Assembly: GCF_031202305.1 (NCBI RefSeq)
Contig: NZ_CP101731.1
Location: 2,480,001 to 2,544,000, forward strand
Origin: Pelagibacterium sp. 26DY04
GTDB lineage: Bacteria; Pseudomonadota; Alphaproteobacteria; Rhizobiales; Devosiaceae
DNA: 64,000 nt
Direction: 5' to 3'
Shown: positions 15,309 through 23,716 of the stretch, one piece after another
Numbering within the stretch: the stretch's first letter is position 1
Layout of the letters: each line of letters starts with the position of its first letter
The notes under the pieces: model-generated
Told to the model about the DNA's origin: nothing
Databases searched by the model: none
What the model saw: the letters and a program-made list of their open reading frames with translations, nothing else
Made by a program: the position numbers and the translations under genes

Positions 15309-16817
15309 ATGTCCGATATTACGCTTTCCAAAGCGGTTCGCTCGAACCTGCTTTCGCTCCAGAACACCGCCGATATGATGGCAACGACCCAGAACCGCCT
15401 TGCCACCGGCAAGAAGGTGAATTCGGCGCTGGACAACCCCACCAACTTCTTCACTGCCTCCTCGTTGAACTCGCGCGCCAGCGACATCAACGCCCTGATG
15501 GACGGCATGGCCAACGGCATTCAGACCATCGAAGCTGCCGACAACGGCCTGACCGCCATCACCAAGACCCTGGAGTCCATGCAGTCGACCCTGCGCCAGG
15601 CTCGCCAGGACAAGTCGTTCGAAACGGCATCGTTCTCCATCAGCGAAGACCTCGACACCGACACCCAGCAGTCCCTGACACTGACCGGCGGCGCCTTTGG
15701 TGAATCCAGCGTTACCGTCGATCTCGTCAAAGATCCTGGCGTGGCGGCAGTTGCTGCTGGTTCGGCCGAAATCGAAGGTGGCACGTTCACCCCGGTTGCC
15801 GCTGGCGAAACCGCAACCTTCGAGGTTAACGGCACTGAGGTCACTCTCGACGAAACCTCCGGCGCCAGTCTCGCGTCCGCAGTCACATCGATTCAACAGC
15901 AGCTCGATGACGCCAACGTTGAAGTGACCGTCGGACAGAACGCGGATGGCGACGGCCTCAGCTTCTCCTCCAATGCCACTGGTGAAGCTGCCACTCTTGA
16001 AATCAGCAACATCGCCGAAGACACGCCCGGCTCAACAGGCCTGACTGCCGGCACGGCAACCGGCACCGCGGCTGTCGAAGGCGCCCGCGCCTTGACCGTC
16101 GACGAGCTCGTGTCGTCCATCAACAACGACTCCGAACTCAACACCAACATCCGTGCCTCCAACGACAACGGCAACCTGCGTATCGAAAACCTTTCGACCC
16201 AGGAATTGACCGTGGGCGGCGCAAGCACCACTGGCGTTATCGACGGAACGTCGTCTGGCGCTTCGATCGGCGGCAACTCAGTTCGTGCCGACCTGTCCAG
16301 CCAGTACAATGAACTGCGCGACCAGCTCGACAAGCTCGCAGATGACGCTTCGTTCAACGGTATCAACCTGCTGCGCGGCGACAAGCTGACCATCACGTTC
16401 AACGAAACCGACACCTCGTCCCTCGAGATCCAGTCGCGCATTCCGAACGAAGACGGCGAAGCCACCAGCGGCCTGTCGATCAATTCCGCTTCCCTTGGCA
16501 TCAAGACCAACATGGAAGAGACCGATCTGGACAGCGACGACAGCATCGACTCCATGCTGGCCGACATCAAGACTGCCGTGAACACGGTTCGCTCGCAGGC
16601 TTCGGCCTTCGGTTCGTCGCTCTCGATCGTCGAAAACCGCCAGGACTTCTCCAAGAACATGATCAATACGCTGGAAACCGGCGCGTCGAACCTGACCCTG
16701 GCCGATGCCAACGAAGAGGCCGCAAACCTCCTCGCCCTGCAGACCCGTCAGCAGCTGTCCTCGACCGCTCTGTCGATGGCTTCGCAGCAGGACCAGGCAG
16801 TGCTCCGTCTCTTCTAA
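15309..16817 (+). CDS. Flagellin (filament subunit) 2
   Basis: Flagellin of 502 aa, the same length as flagellin 1. D0/D1 segments are nearly superimposable at both ends (SKAVRSNLL.LQNTA.MM, RLATGKKVNSALDNPTNFFTA, ALQTRQQLS.TALS.ASQ). The central domain differs in sequence and is rich in Asp, Glu, Thr and Gly. Good Shine-Dalgarno AAAGGG precedes the ATG within a small GAAA-GGGA-TTTC hairpin. It has its own promoter region and terminator, and is followed by flbT/flaF, which control flagellin mRNA in related bacteria. Confidence 0.95.
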   Translation: MSDITLSKAVRSNLLSLQNTADMMATTQNRLATGKKVNSALDNPTNFFTASSLNSRASDINALMDGMANGIQTIEAADNGLTAITKTLESMQSTLRQARQDKSFETASFSISEDLDTDTQQSLTLTGGAFGESSVTVDLVKDPGVAAVAAGSAEIEGGTFTPVAAGETATFEVNGTEVTLDETSGASLASAVTSIQQQLDDANVEVTVGQNADGDGLSFSSNATGEAATLEISNIAEDTPGSTGLTAGTATGTAAVEGARALTVDELVSSINNDSELNTNIRASNDNGNLRIENLSTQELTVGGASTTGVIDGTSSGASIGGNSVRADLSSQYNELRDQLDKLADDASFNGINLLRGDKLTITFNETDTSSLEIQSRIPNEDGEATSGLSINSASLGIKTNMEETDLDSDDSIDSMLADIKTAVNTVRSQASAFGSSLSIVENRQDFSKNMINTLETGASNLTLADANEEAANLLALQTRQQLSSTALSMASQQDQAVLRLF

Positions 16818-16840
16818 GAACAAGAAGAGCAAGTATCGGA

Positions 16841-16872
16841 AGGGGGCGGCCCAGAAGGGCCGCCCTTTTCTT
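16841..16872 (+). terminator. Rho-independent terminator of flagellin 2
   Basis: GGGCGGCC (16844-16851) pairs with GGCCGCCC (16858-16865) around loop CAGAAG, then TTTTCTTTT. Strong intrinsic terminator between flagellin 2 and flbT. Confidence 0.93.
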
Positions 16873-16919
16873 TTGCCTCGGCGGATTCCATAGTCGCGGC
16901 AACGATTGGGGAAAGAATC

Positions 16920-17348
16920 ATGGCGCTCAAGGTCGAACTCAAGCCCGGTGAAAAGCTTCTGGTGGGCAATTGCGTGATCACCAATTCCGATCAGCGCACG
17001 AGGCTCTTCATCGAGGGCAAGGCTCCGATCCTGCGCGAAAAGGATATTCTCACGCCCGCGACGGCCGACACCCCCGCCAAGGCCGTCTATCTGGCCATCC
17101 AGATCATGTATGTGGAAGGCAATGTCGACAAGCTCACCCAGAGCTATTTCGAGCTCATCAACGACGTCGTCAAAGCGGCGCCATCAACTCTCCCCATCAT
17201 CGACAATATCAATAATGAGATATTAACCGGCGACCTCTACAAGGCTCTCAGGGCTGCAAAGAAGCTGATCGAATACGAAGGGGAGCTGCTGGCAAATGCT
17301 AAATCAGGGGGCACTGGCCTATCAGAGAACCGCCCAGCAGACGGCTGA
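16920..17348 (+). CDS. flbT: Flagellar biosynthesis repressor FlbT
   Basis: FlbT binds the 5' leader of flagellin mRNA and lowers its stability/translation until the hook is complete (shown in Caulobacter). The 142-aa product matches the family: MALKVELKPGEKLLVGNCVITNSDQRTRLFIEG (conserved N-terminal sheet), ILREKDIL and the helical C-terminal half (QSYFELINDVVKAAPS, GDLYKALRAAKKLIEYE). It overlaps flaF by 53 bp in another frame, indicating translational coupling. Confidence 0.94.
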   Translation: MALKVELKPGEKLLVGNCVITNSDQRTRLFIEGKAPILREKDILTPATADTPAKAVYLAIQIMYVEGNVDKLTQSYFELINDVVKAAPSTLPIIDNINNEILTGDLYKALRAAKKLIEYEGELLANAKSGGTGLSENRPADG

Positions 17349-17667
17349 TCCGCGTACCCTCGAATCGAACCTACTTGCTCGCTCCGCCTCCCATCTCCAG
17401 GCCATTCGGGACACCTGGCCGGAACGTCTCGACGAACTCGACGAGGCGCTCAACAAGAACCGCAAGATCTGGTCGATCTTCGTCCAGTCGGTCACCAATG
17501 ACGACCACCCCCTGCCCGCCCCCGTGCGCCAGAACGTTGCCAATCTCGGCATTTTCGTCATGGGTCAGACCTACGAGGTCATGGCCACCCGCAACCCGTC
17601 CAAGCTCGACGCGCTGATCAACATCAACCGCCAGATCTCCGCCGGCCTGCGCGGCAATGGCGGCTGA
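17296..17667 (+). CDS. flaF: Flagellar biosynthesis regulator FlaF
   Basis: FlaF is required for flagellin translation/secretion and opposes FlbT. At 123 aa it has the family pattern GALAYQRTAQQTADPRTLESNLLARSA, followed by LDEALNKNRKIWSIFVQSVTNDDHPLP and LININRQISAGLRG. The ATG at 17296 lies inside the 3' end of flbT. The order flbT-flaF is the reverse of Caulobacter's flaF-flbT. Confidence 0.94.
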   Translation: MLNQGALAYQRTAQQTADPRTLESNLLARSASHLQAIRDTWPERLDELDEALNKNRKIWSIFVQSVTNDDHPLPAPVRQNVANLGIFVMGQTYEVMATRNPSKLDALININRQISAGLRGNGG

Positions 17668-17689
17668 TCGCTATCGATCGCGCCCACGA

Positions 17690-17718
17690 AAAAGCCCCGG
17701 TATCAACCGGGGCTTTTT
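17690..17718 (+). terminator. Rho-independent terminator of flbT-flaF
   Basis: AAAAGCCCCGG (17690-17700), loop TATCAA, CCGGGGCTTTTT (17707-17718): an 11-bp stem with built-in A/T tracts, so it can work in both directions and also end the convergent small genes. Confidence 0.93.
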
Positions 17719-17735
17719 CGTTTTCGGGGCACAGC

Positions 17736-17846
17736 CTATTCAGCCGGCCCGTGCGGCTTGCGGTCATGCCGGGTGATGAAAATTGAAAATGCGATGACCA
17801 AGCCGAAAATAACGCTGGGCCAAAGCCAAAAGATCAACGTTTCCAA
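17736..17846 (-). CDS. Tiny membrane protein (36 aa), second gene of a small pair
   Basis: TTG-started frame encoding one transmembrane helix (LIFWLWPSVIFGLVIAFSIF) and a basic His/Pro tail (ITRHDRKPHGPAE). The start is supported by GGAGGA six bases upstream, the best ribosome-binding site around, formed by the end of the gene at 17848 whose TGA is one base before this TTG. The two genes are therefore translationally coupled. It is too short for most gene finders. I do not know its function. Confidence 0.6.
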   Translation of the reverse strand: METLIFWLWPSVIFGLVIAFSIFITRHDRKPHGPAE

Positions 17847-17847
17847 C

Positions 17848-18081
17848 TCAGTCCTCCAAATCTGCCAGGATGCGCCTGGCGAACGAATGTAGCACGAGCG
17901 CCCACACGAGTCCAAATAAGCCGAAGCCTACGAGATTCCAAGCGTCCCGCACAGCAAACGTTCCAAGCGCAACGCCGGCAAGAGGCGTTACCAATCCCAC
18001 GAGAACGCTTCCCGACGCCAACGCATTGATAAAGTTCGCGGTCAGCTTGATGCGCTCATTGCGAACAATCTTATTGCTCAT
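17848..18081 (-). CDS. Small two-helix membrane protein, unknown
   Basis: 77 aa with two predicted membrane helices (FINALASGSVLVGLVTPLAGVAL, about residues 17-39; and AWNLVGFGLFGLVWALVLHSF, about 47-67) and charged ends (N-terminal KIVRNERIK, C-terminal RRILADLED). It partners with the 36-aa protein that follows. Such pairs are seen in Proteobacteria but I know no assigned role. It lies convergent to flaF and just downstream of flgL. Confidence 0.6.
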   Translation of the reverse strand: MSNKIVRNERIKLTANFINALASGSVLVGLVTPLAGVALGTFAVRDAWNLVGFGLFGLVWALVLHSFARRILADLED

Positions 18082-18090
18082 CCGCCGCTC

Positions 18091-19530
18091 TTAAAGATAA
18101 TTCACCAGCGTCAACTGGCTCGCCATCGCGGTAGCCTGGTAGCTCGCCTGCAATTGCGTCTGCAGCGTGAGCAGCATCATCGCAACTTCCTCGCGTGGCG
18201 CCACCGTAATATCGGCCAGCATCGTCTCGAGCTGCGCATTGTACTGGGTATGCCGCTCCTTGACGGTATTGACCGTCGAAGCCGCCAACCCCAGTTCCAT
18301 GGTGATCGCCTCGATCGACCCGGTCTGCGCGTTGTTGTCCTCGGATAGCCGGCTGCGCTCGATCTCCACCAGCGCGTCGTAGCGCGCCGCGTTGGTTTCA
18401 TCTAGCGGTGAGAGTTCAGAGACGGCAAACACGGCCAGCCCCTTGATCAGTTCGACGAAACCCGCCTCATTGGCCTGCACGCCGTAATGGGCCTTGGTGT
18501 GTTCGTCCACATTGGCCGATACGGTCTGGCGCGGGTTGGTGCTGTCCTGCCCCCTGTACCAGGCGGTTGCCGCGGGATCCTGAGGTTCGCCGGTGGCATT
18601 GAAAAAATCGTCTGCAGCCGCATAGGTGGACGACGAGCGCAGATCGGTCTCGGTCAGCGTGCCGAGCTTATCCCCGATCGCCGCGTGAAGATTGGCCGCC
18701 GTTTCCTCGGCATCGGCCCCGATCGAAAAGCCCCCTTCAGGCAGAGGCGTGGTGTCGGTCGCGGTAAAGGTCACGTAATGGACGGTATCGCGATCATGCG
18801 GATGGGTGATGCCGATAGTCACCGTATCCCCTGGCTGCGGCTGAGCATCGACCGAGATCGACACCTGCTGCTCCCCACCAGTCAAGGTGGCTTCGCTGAC
18901 GGAAATCCCGGCCCCGGTGCTCGCCACTGAATCCAGCTTGAACCCGTAATCGTGCGCCCCGTCTTCGGTCAGCGTAAGTGCCGTGCCCGTTACGGTTCTG
19001 TCGATCCGCCCACCATTGCCCATGTCTTCGGCATTGCGGTTCTGGGAATAGGCTACGAAGCCGTTGGGCCCGTTCATGATCTCGTCGAAGCTCGCCACCG
19101 GCTTGGTGTCGGATTTGTTGCCGCCGAAAATATACTGCCCGGTGATGTCGGTGTTGAGCACATCGATCACCTCTTTTAGCAGGTTGGTTGACTGATTGCG
19201 CACATTGGTGAAGTTGATCCCGTCCGTGCCATAGGCACCCGGCACCGCCAACGCCCGCGCATCGGCCTCGATCTCATCGAGGCGCTCCAGCCCATTGGTA
19301 TAAAAACTCATCCGGTTTTCGACGGTGAGGATATTTGCCTGATAGCCCTCGATCCGGCTCAACCGCGCCTCGAGGTTGAGGGTGTGTACCCGGTCCGACC
19401 CCATTTCGGCCAGTGTGTTGTAACGGTTGCCGGTCGCAAGCTGGAGCTGGAGGTTCTCGAACTGCTTCTGCATCGAGGTGATGGTTTGAAGCGTACTCGT
19501 AACCGGATACATCGATTTATTGACGATCAT
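18091..19530 (-). CDS. flgL: Flagellar hook-filament junction protein FlgL
   Basis: FlgL (HAP3) joins hook-associated FlgK to the filament. The 479-aa product has flagellin-like N-terminal helices (VTSTLQTITSMQKQFENLQLQLATGNRYNTLAEMG, about residues 10-45) and a flagellin-like C-terminal helix (TLQTQLQASYQATAMASQLTLVNYL). It is longer than enteric FlgL (about 317 aa) because of an inserted central domain. The start MIVNKSMYPVTST at 19530 has TGAGGTT upstream; it lies 7 bp after the flgK stop. Third gene of flgE-flgK-flgL. Confidence 0.92.
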   Translation of the reverse strand: MIVNKSMYPVTSTLQTITSMQKQFENLQLQLATGNRYNTLAEMGSDRVHTLNLEARLSRIEGYQANILTVENRMSFYTNGLERLDEIEADARALAVPGAYGTDGINFTNVRNQSTNLLKEVIDVLNTDITGQYIFGGNKSDTKPVASFDEIMNGPNGFVAYSQNRNAEDMGNGGRIDRTVTGTALTLTEDGAHDYGFKLDSVASTGAGISVSEATLTGGEQQVSISVDAQPQPGDTVTIGITHPHDRDTVHYVTFTATDTTPLPEGGFSIGADAEETAANLHAAIGDKLGTLTETDLRSSSTYAAADDFFNATGEPQDPAATAWYRGQDSTNPRQTVSANVDEHTKAHYGVQANEAGFVELIKGLAVFAVSELSPLDETNAARYDALVEIERSRLSEDNNAQTGSIEAITMELGLAASTVNTVKERHTQYNAQLETMLADITVAPREEVAMMLLTLQTQLQASYQATAMASQLTLVNYL

Positions 19531-19537
19531 TTCAACC

Positions 19538-21373
19538 TCACATCGCCAGAAGCGCGTCGATGAGTTCCTGCACGGTCGACACCACCCGTGCACTTGCCGA
19601 ATAGGCGTTCTGGAGCTGCATCAGCCGCGCCATCTCCTCATCGACATTGACGCCGTATTCGGCCGTCATCCGCGTCGTGATCGATTGCAGCGTATAGCTC
19701 ACCGATGAATTTTCGGATTCCGCCTTGGCGACCACATTGCCCTGATGGTTGATCATCTGGCCGATGAGGTCGGTCACCTGCCCCGAAAGCCGCACCCCGC
19801 CGTCTGAAAGCGCCGTCATCTTCTCGGAGACGAACTCCATTGATTTCAGGCTATCGAGCAGCGCCTGCGGGCGGGTCGCATCACCCAGCGAGGTTCCCGC
19901 CTCGAATTTGACCAGCAGCGTCGGGTCGGCGATCAGCGCAGGATTGACGGCGATCCGTCCGGCAAAGCCGAGCTTCTGCCCATCGCCGTCGGGCGAATTG
20001 GTGAAGGCTGCCCCGCGACTATCCACGAACAGGTTGAGCGCACCGCTCCCATCCTGATTGCCGCTCGCCGTGATCTGCGACGTCATCGAAAAGCTGATCC
20101 CGGGCGTGCGAGTGACGCTGAGGTTGCCGCTGATGACATCCAAGCCGATGGTCAACCCAGCCAAAGGTGGCGACATGCCATTCAGTGTATAGGCCACGGC
20201 CTGGTTGGGATCAGTGCCGCTGATGTTGACGCCGACCACCCGCTCGCCATTGGCATTGGGCGAGGTTAGCGGCAGGCTGGCATCCTCGCCCACCGCGACC
20301 ACACGCACCCGCTCCCCGCCAGCAGTGATCAGCACCGAATTGCCCGGCGCCATGCCTTCGAGATCGAGCGCAAATCTGTCGGGCTCAGCTTCCGTCGCCG
20401 TGGCTGTCGTCGTCACCGTGTTCATCGCCTGAGCCAGAGCGGCGGCGATCTCGTCGAGCTGATCCTGCATGTTGACCAGCGTGTTGTCGCGCAACTCCAG
20501 AAGTCCCGCGATGGACCCCGAGGACAACAGCTTCTGCCCTGTCAGGTCGATCTCGAGCCCCGATGGCGTGCGCAGCGTGAGCTGCCCCACTCCGCTTTCA
20601 GCCGGGTCGCTGTCGAACAGCGAGGTGGAATTGAGCCCTCCGCTGGAGCGGAACTCGAACAGCGAGGGTTCGACATCGAGAATGCCCACCCCGCTCTCGG
20701 TCATCAGCGCCACGGTGCCATCGTTCCGATAGCTCGCCTTGACGTCGATCTTTTCCGAAATCGATGCGACCAGCCGGTCGCGCTCGTCCATCAGTGCCAG
20801 GCGGGCCTGCTGGTCCTGGGACTGGTCGAGGATGCGGACATTGATGTCTGCCAGCGAGGTGAGTTGGCGGTTGAGCTCCGACACCGAATTGGAGATCTGG
20901 GCCTCGGCCTCGCTGCGCATCTCCTGCACGGCCCCGGTCAGCGTGTTGAGCTGTTCGACCAGTTGCTGGGCGGCATTGAGCACGCCGGCGCGTGTCGTCA
21001 CATCATTGGGATTGGTCGCCAGTGCCTGCAGGGCATTCTCGAACCCGGCATAGAGTGTATCGAGCGAATTGGCGTCCCCCGGTTTGCCCAGATGCATCTG
21101 CAGCCGGTCGAGAAAATTGCTGCGCACCTGATGGTAGCCCGCCGAGGACACTGCCACCAGATGCTGCTTTTCCAAGGCTTCGTTGAAGGCGCGCGATAAG
21201 GTCGAGGAGCGCACCTGCGAACTCGTCCCGAAGGCGGTTTCCTCGATGACGATCGACTGCCGGTGATAACCGGGCATGCCCTGGTTGGCGATGTTGCGCG
21301 AAACGACATCGATCCCGCGCTGGCTGGAATTCATCCCACCCAGAGCATTCGACAGTGTCGAACTCAGTCCCAT
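19538..21373 (-). CDS. flgK: Flagellar hook-associated protein FlgK
   Basis: FlgK (HAP1) caps the hook and adapts it to the filament. The 611-aa protein starts MGLSSTLSNALGGMNSSQRGIDVVSRNIANQGMPGYHRQ (the FlgK N-terminal rod-like helix). It contains the LQNAL/LMDERDRLVASISEKIDV block and ends with EEMARLMQLQNAYSASARVVSTVQELIDALLAM, the conserved C-terminal helix. It lies downstream of flgE, separated by a 156-bp gap, and just upstream of flgL. Confidence 0.95.
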   Translation of the reverse strand: MGLSSTLSNALGGMNSSQRGIDVVSRNIANQGMPGYHRQSIVIEETAFGTSSQVRSSTLSRAFNEALEKQHLVAVSSAGYHQVRSNFLDRLQMHLGKPGDANSLDTLYAGFENALQALATNPNDVTTRAGVLNAAQQLVEQLNTLTGAVQEMRSEAEAQISNSVSELNRQLTSLADINVRILDQSQDQQARLALMDERDRLVASISEKIDVKASYRNDGTVALMTESGVGILDVEPSLFEFRSSGGLNSTSLFDSDPAESGVGQLTLRTPSGLEIDLTGQKLLSSGSIAGLLELRDNTLVNMQDQLDEIAAALAQAMNTVTTTATATEAEPDRFALDLEGMAPGNSVLITAGGERVRVVAVGEDASLPLTSPNANGERVVGVNISGTDPNQAVAYTLNGMSPPLAGLTIGLDVISGNLSVTRTPGISFSMTSQITASGNQDGSGALNLFVDSRGAAFTNSPDGDGQKLGFAGRIAVNPALIADPTLLVKFEAGTSLGDATRPQALLDSLKSMEFVSEKMTALSDGGVRLSGQVTDLIGQMINHQGNVVAKAESENSSVSYTLQSITTRMTAEYGVNVDEEMARLMQLQNAYSASARVVSTVQELIDALLAM

Positions 21374-21529
21374 CGCATCAACTCCATCTCAAGCCGTCTA
21401 ATCAATTCTGCCTTGGCGAGGTGGAGAGCAGGTCAGGGCGAGGCGAAAACGGTTGCTTTCGAGAACCGGCGCGGAGCGTGAGCACCGGAAGCGCAAAAAG
21501 CGGCCGCTTTCAGCCCGCCATCACCTGCT

Positions 21530-23149
21530 CTACCGCATCATGTTGAGAGCTTCTTGCAGCATCTCGTCAGAGGTCGAGACGATGCGGGTGCCGGCGGCAT
21601 AAGCCTGCTGGGTCACGATCAGCTTGGTGAACTCTTCCGAGATGTCGGTATTCGACGACTCCAGCGCCCCACCGGTCATCCCGCCATCGGTGGAAAGGAT
21701 GGCCTCGCCCGACGCCGCCGTCGACGAATAAACACCGCCGTCGAGTCGTTTGAGCTGGTTCTCGGCGTTGAAGTTCGCAGTCACCAGCTGATAGATCTCG
21801 ATCTGCTCGCCATTAGAGTAGGTCGCGACCACGCGCCCGGAATCGTTAATCGCCACCGACATGAACGAGCCGGCCGGATAGCCGTCCTGGGCCAGCGTGG
21901 ATACCGCTGCACGGCCATTGGCGTTGTCGAACTGAGTCAGCCCACCGGTGCCGAAGTCGAGCTCCACATTGCCCACGGTCTGGCCGTTGATGGTGAGGTT
22001 GGGAAGGTTCAGCCGCAGCGGATCGTCCAACGAGACAGCACTCCCGCCCTGGGTCTGCAGCACGCCATCTTTAAACGTGAACTCACCTTCGGGCACTTCG
22101 GACCACTGCTGAGGCTCGTTATTGCTCATGTAGTAGAGCCGCCAGGTGTCAGGCTCGTTCGAAATCTTGCCCCAGCGCATCTGCACGTTCACCGAAGCGC
22201 CGTTAGGCGCATAGACAGTGATCGCTCCTCCCTCGACCGTCCGGTCCACGAAGTCCGAATTGGTTTCCGGCGCGTCGGGCACGGCTTGCGTGCCTGCGAT
22301 CCCTAGCGCTGACGCAACGTCACCACCAATGGTGAACGTGTCCTCCGTACTGCCTGCCACGATCTGCAGACGCCCCTCGGCGTCCACTGAGACGTCGACG
22401 CCTGGCGCGTTTTCAGCAAACCATGTACGCAAATCGCCAACCGTATCCCCCGCCTCCGCGATAAAATCTGGGGTAACTGCAGTGCCGTTGAGCGAAAAAG
22501 TAAGCCTATCGTCTGGTTCAATATCCAGGTCCGCCAACGGCGTCTCATCTGTCAATTCATCGAGGTCTGTACCGGACAGAGCGGTAGCAAAATCCGCCGC
22601 CAACCCCACGGCAGGCGTATCGGGCAGATTGAGTTCATAGTCGATCCGCTGGGTGGCCTTGGCCGGGATCAACCCGTTGGAAACCCGCACCATCTCCGGA
22701 ACCGAGCCAGCCACGTTGCCGGTAGAGGAGTCGATCGGCACACCTTTGAGGTAGTAGCCGGCGCCATTGTAAAGATACCCCTCGCGGTCCATCTCGAAGT
22801 CGCCGCGGCGCGTGTAGAAATTGGCGTCGCCAAACACCGACTCTCCATCCGTCGTACCGGTTTTTTCCGCGACCACGAAAAACCCCGAACCATTGAGCGC
22901 CACATGCGTTCCGGTCGCCGAGGTGATGATGTCGCCGCGCACATCGTTGGTGGAACGCGAATAGGCCAACACCGCACCCGGCACCTGCCGCCCCACCGCC
23001 GCGTCGGGAATAAGGTCGATAAAGCCGGTTTCCATCCGCTTGTAGCCGGTGGTCTGCGAGTTCGCGATGTTGCCCGAGATATTCTCCAGCGCAAACGACT
23101 GCGCCGCCATCCCGGTTACCGCCGTCTGCAAAGCCCCGTAGATACCCAT
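21530..23149 (-). CDS. flgE: Flagellar hook protein FlgE
   Basis: FlgE polymerises into the hook. The 539-aa product starts with GIYGALQTAVTGMAAQSFALENISGNIANSQTTGYKR (rod/hook motif) and ends with ESSNTDISEEFTKLIVTQQAYAAGTRIVSTSDEMLQEALNM. The middle contains the FlgE D2-like domain (SVNVQMRWGKI ... FKDGVLQTQGG). The open frame extends upstream to 23362 but includes the sigma-54 promoter, so the ATG at 23149 is chosen. First gene of flgE-flgK-flgL. Confidence 0.95.
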   Translation of the reverse strand: MGIYGALQTAVTGMAAQSFALENISGNIANSQTTGYKRMETGFIDLIPDAAVGRQVPGAVLAYSRSTNDVRGDIITSATGTHVALNGSGFFVVAEKTGTTDGESVFGDANFYTRRGDFEMDREGYLYNGAGYYLKGVPIDSSTGNVAGSVPEMVRVSNGLIPAKATQRIDYELNLPDTPAVGLAADFATALSGTDLDELTDETPLADLDIEPDDRLTFSLNGTAVTPDFIAEAGDTVGDLRTWFAENAPGVDVSVDAEGRLQIVAGSTEDTFTIGGDVASALGIAGTQAVPDAPETNSDFVDRTVEGGAITVYAPNGASVNVQMRWGKISNEPDTWRLYYMSNNEPQQWSEVPEGEFTFKDGVLQTQGGSAVSLDDPLRLNLPNLTINGQTVGNVELDFGTGGLTQFDNANGRAAVSTLAQDGYPAGSFMSVAINDSGRVVATYSNGEQIEIYQLVTANFNAENQLKRLDGGVYSSTAASGEAILSTDGGMTGGALESSNTDISEEFTKLIVTQQAYAAGTRIVSTSDEMLQEALNMMR

Positions 23150-23196
23150 TTCACTCTCCGTCTTACCTGCGCCGAGCGCGTGTTTGTCACGGGAGA

Positions 23197-23212
23197 TGCA
23201 AGGGCGATGCCA
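23197..23212 (-). promoter_or_regulatory. Sigma-54 promoter of flgEKL
   Basis: Read on the minus strand, TGGCATCGCCCTTGCA has GG and GC exactly 10 bases apart and a perfect TTGCA -12 element; the -24 element differs from TGGCACG at two bases. Predicted start near 23185, giving a leader of about 36 nt before the flgE ATG. Confidence 0.8.
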
Positions 23213-23298
23213 AAACTTTAACACATTGAAATAACTCAGACTTCCGGCGGACACTCCAATCGCAACACCACTTCGCCCGGAATCTTTCGCCACCAGCC

Positions 23299-23313
23299 CG
23301 GCAAATTCTTCCG
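23299..23313. promoter_or_regulatory. ftr-like palindrome (putative FlbD site) for flgE operon
   Basis: CGGCA-AATTC-TTCCG matches the CGGCA-N5-TGCCG pattern with one changed base in the right arm. It lies about 120 bp upstream of the predicted flgE start, the same distance as at flgF. Confidence 0.5.
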
Positions 23314-23406
23314 CCCAACACGTTTGGAAATCGCGGCAGCCTTGCCCCCGCAAGGCTCCCACGCAGTTCAGAAGAAGTGCGTCCCCAGCACCTCCTGCAC
23401 CGGCAG

Positions 23407-23446
23407 CGCTGCGGATTGTCGGGTCAAGCCCGACAATGACGAAACG
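23407..23446. repeat. REP-like dispersed repeat (type B palindrome)
   Basis: Palindrome arms TTGTCGGG / CCCGACAA at 23416-23436 followed by TGACGAAACGAGAG, matching the copy at 12868-12907. Confidence 0.7.
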
Positions 23447-23562
23447 AGAGCGTGTGCCTCACAAAACGTTGTTGTCCCCGTCCTCCATCATCCCACCGTG
23501 TCACCCCGGGCTTGACCCGGGGCAAGGTATGCGAGCACCTTCGGCTCTTGCCGTATCTCCTC

Positions 23563-23608
23563 CACCTCGTCGTCTTCGGGCTTGACCCGGAGACCCGCAA
23601 GGCTCCGG
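23563..23608. repeat. REP-like dispersed repeat (type A)
   Basis: Palindromic core TTCGGGCTTGACCCGGA with the CGCAAGGCTCCGG tail; nearly identical to 12756-12800 and 25738-25780. Confidence 0.7.
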
Positions 23609-23716
23609 CAAATGCAGAAGAAGTCCGGGTCATCACGCGCCCCACTGGACGCCCGCCCCATATGACTCTAAGCAGACCCTCCGATAAATAAGTATTCACT
23701 TACCCCGAGCCCGCCC

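Larger units (their letters stand above)
23150..23716. other. 567-bp intergenic region: flgE promoter plus REP-like repeats
   Basis: No convincing gene. From left to right it holds the flgE sigma-54 promoter (23197-23212), an ftr-like palindrome (23299-23313), a CGCAAGGCTCCCACGCAG-containing repeat tail (23349-23383), type B (23407-23446), a CCCGGGCTTGACCCGGG palindrome (23507-23523) and type A (23563-23608) repeats. The right half looks like a pile-up of dispersed elements. Confidence 0.65.
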
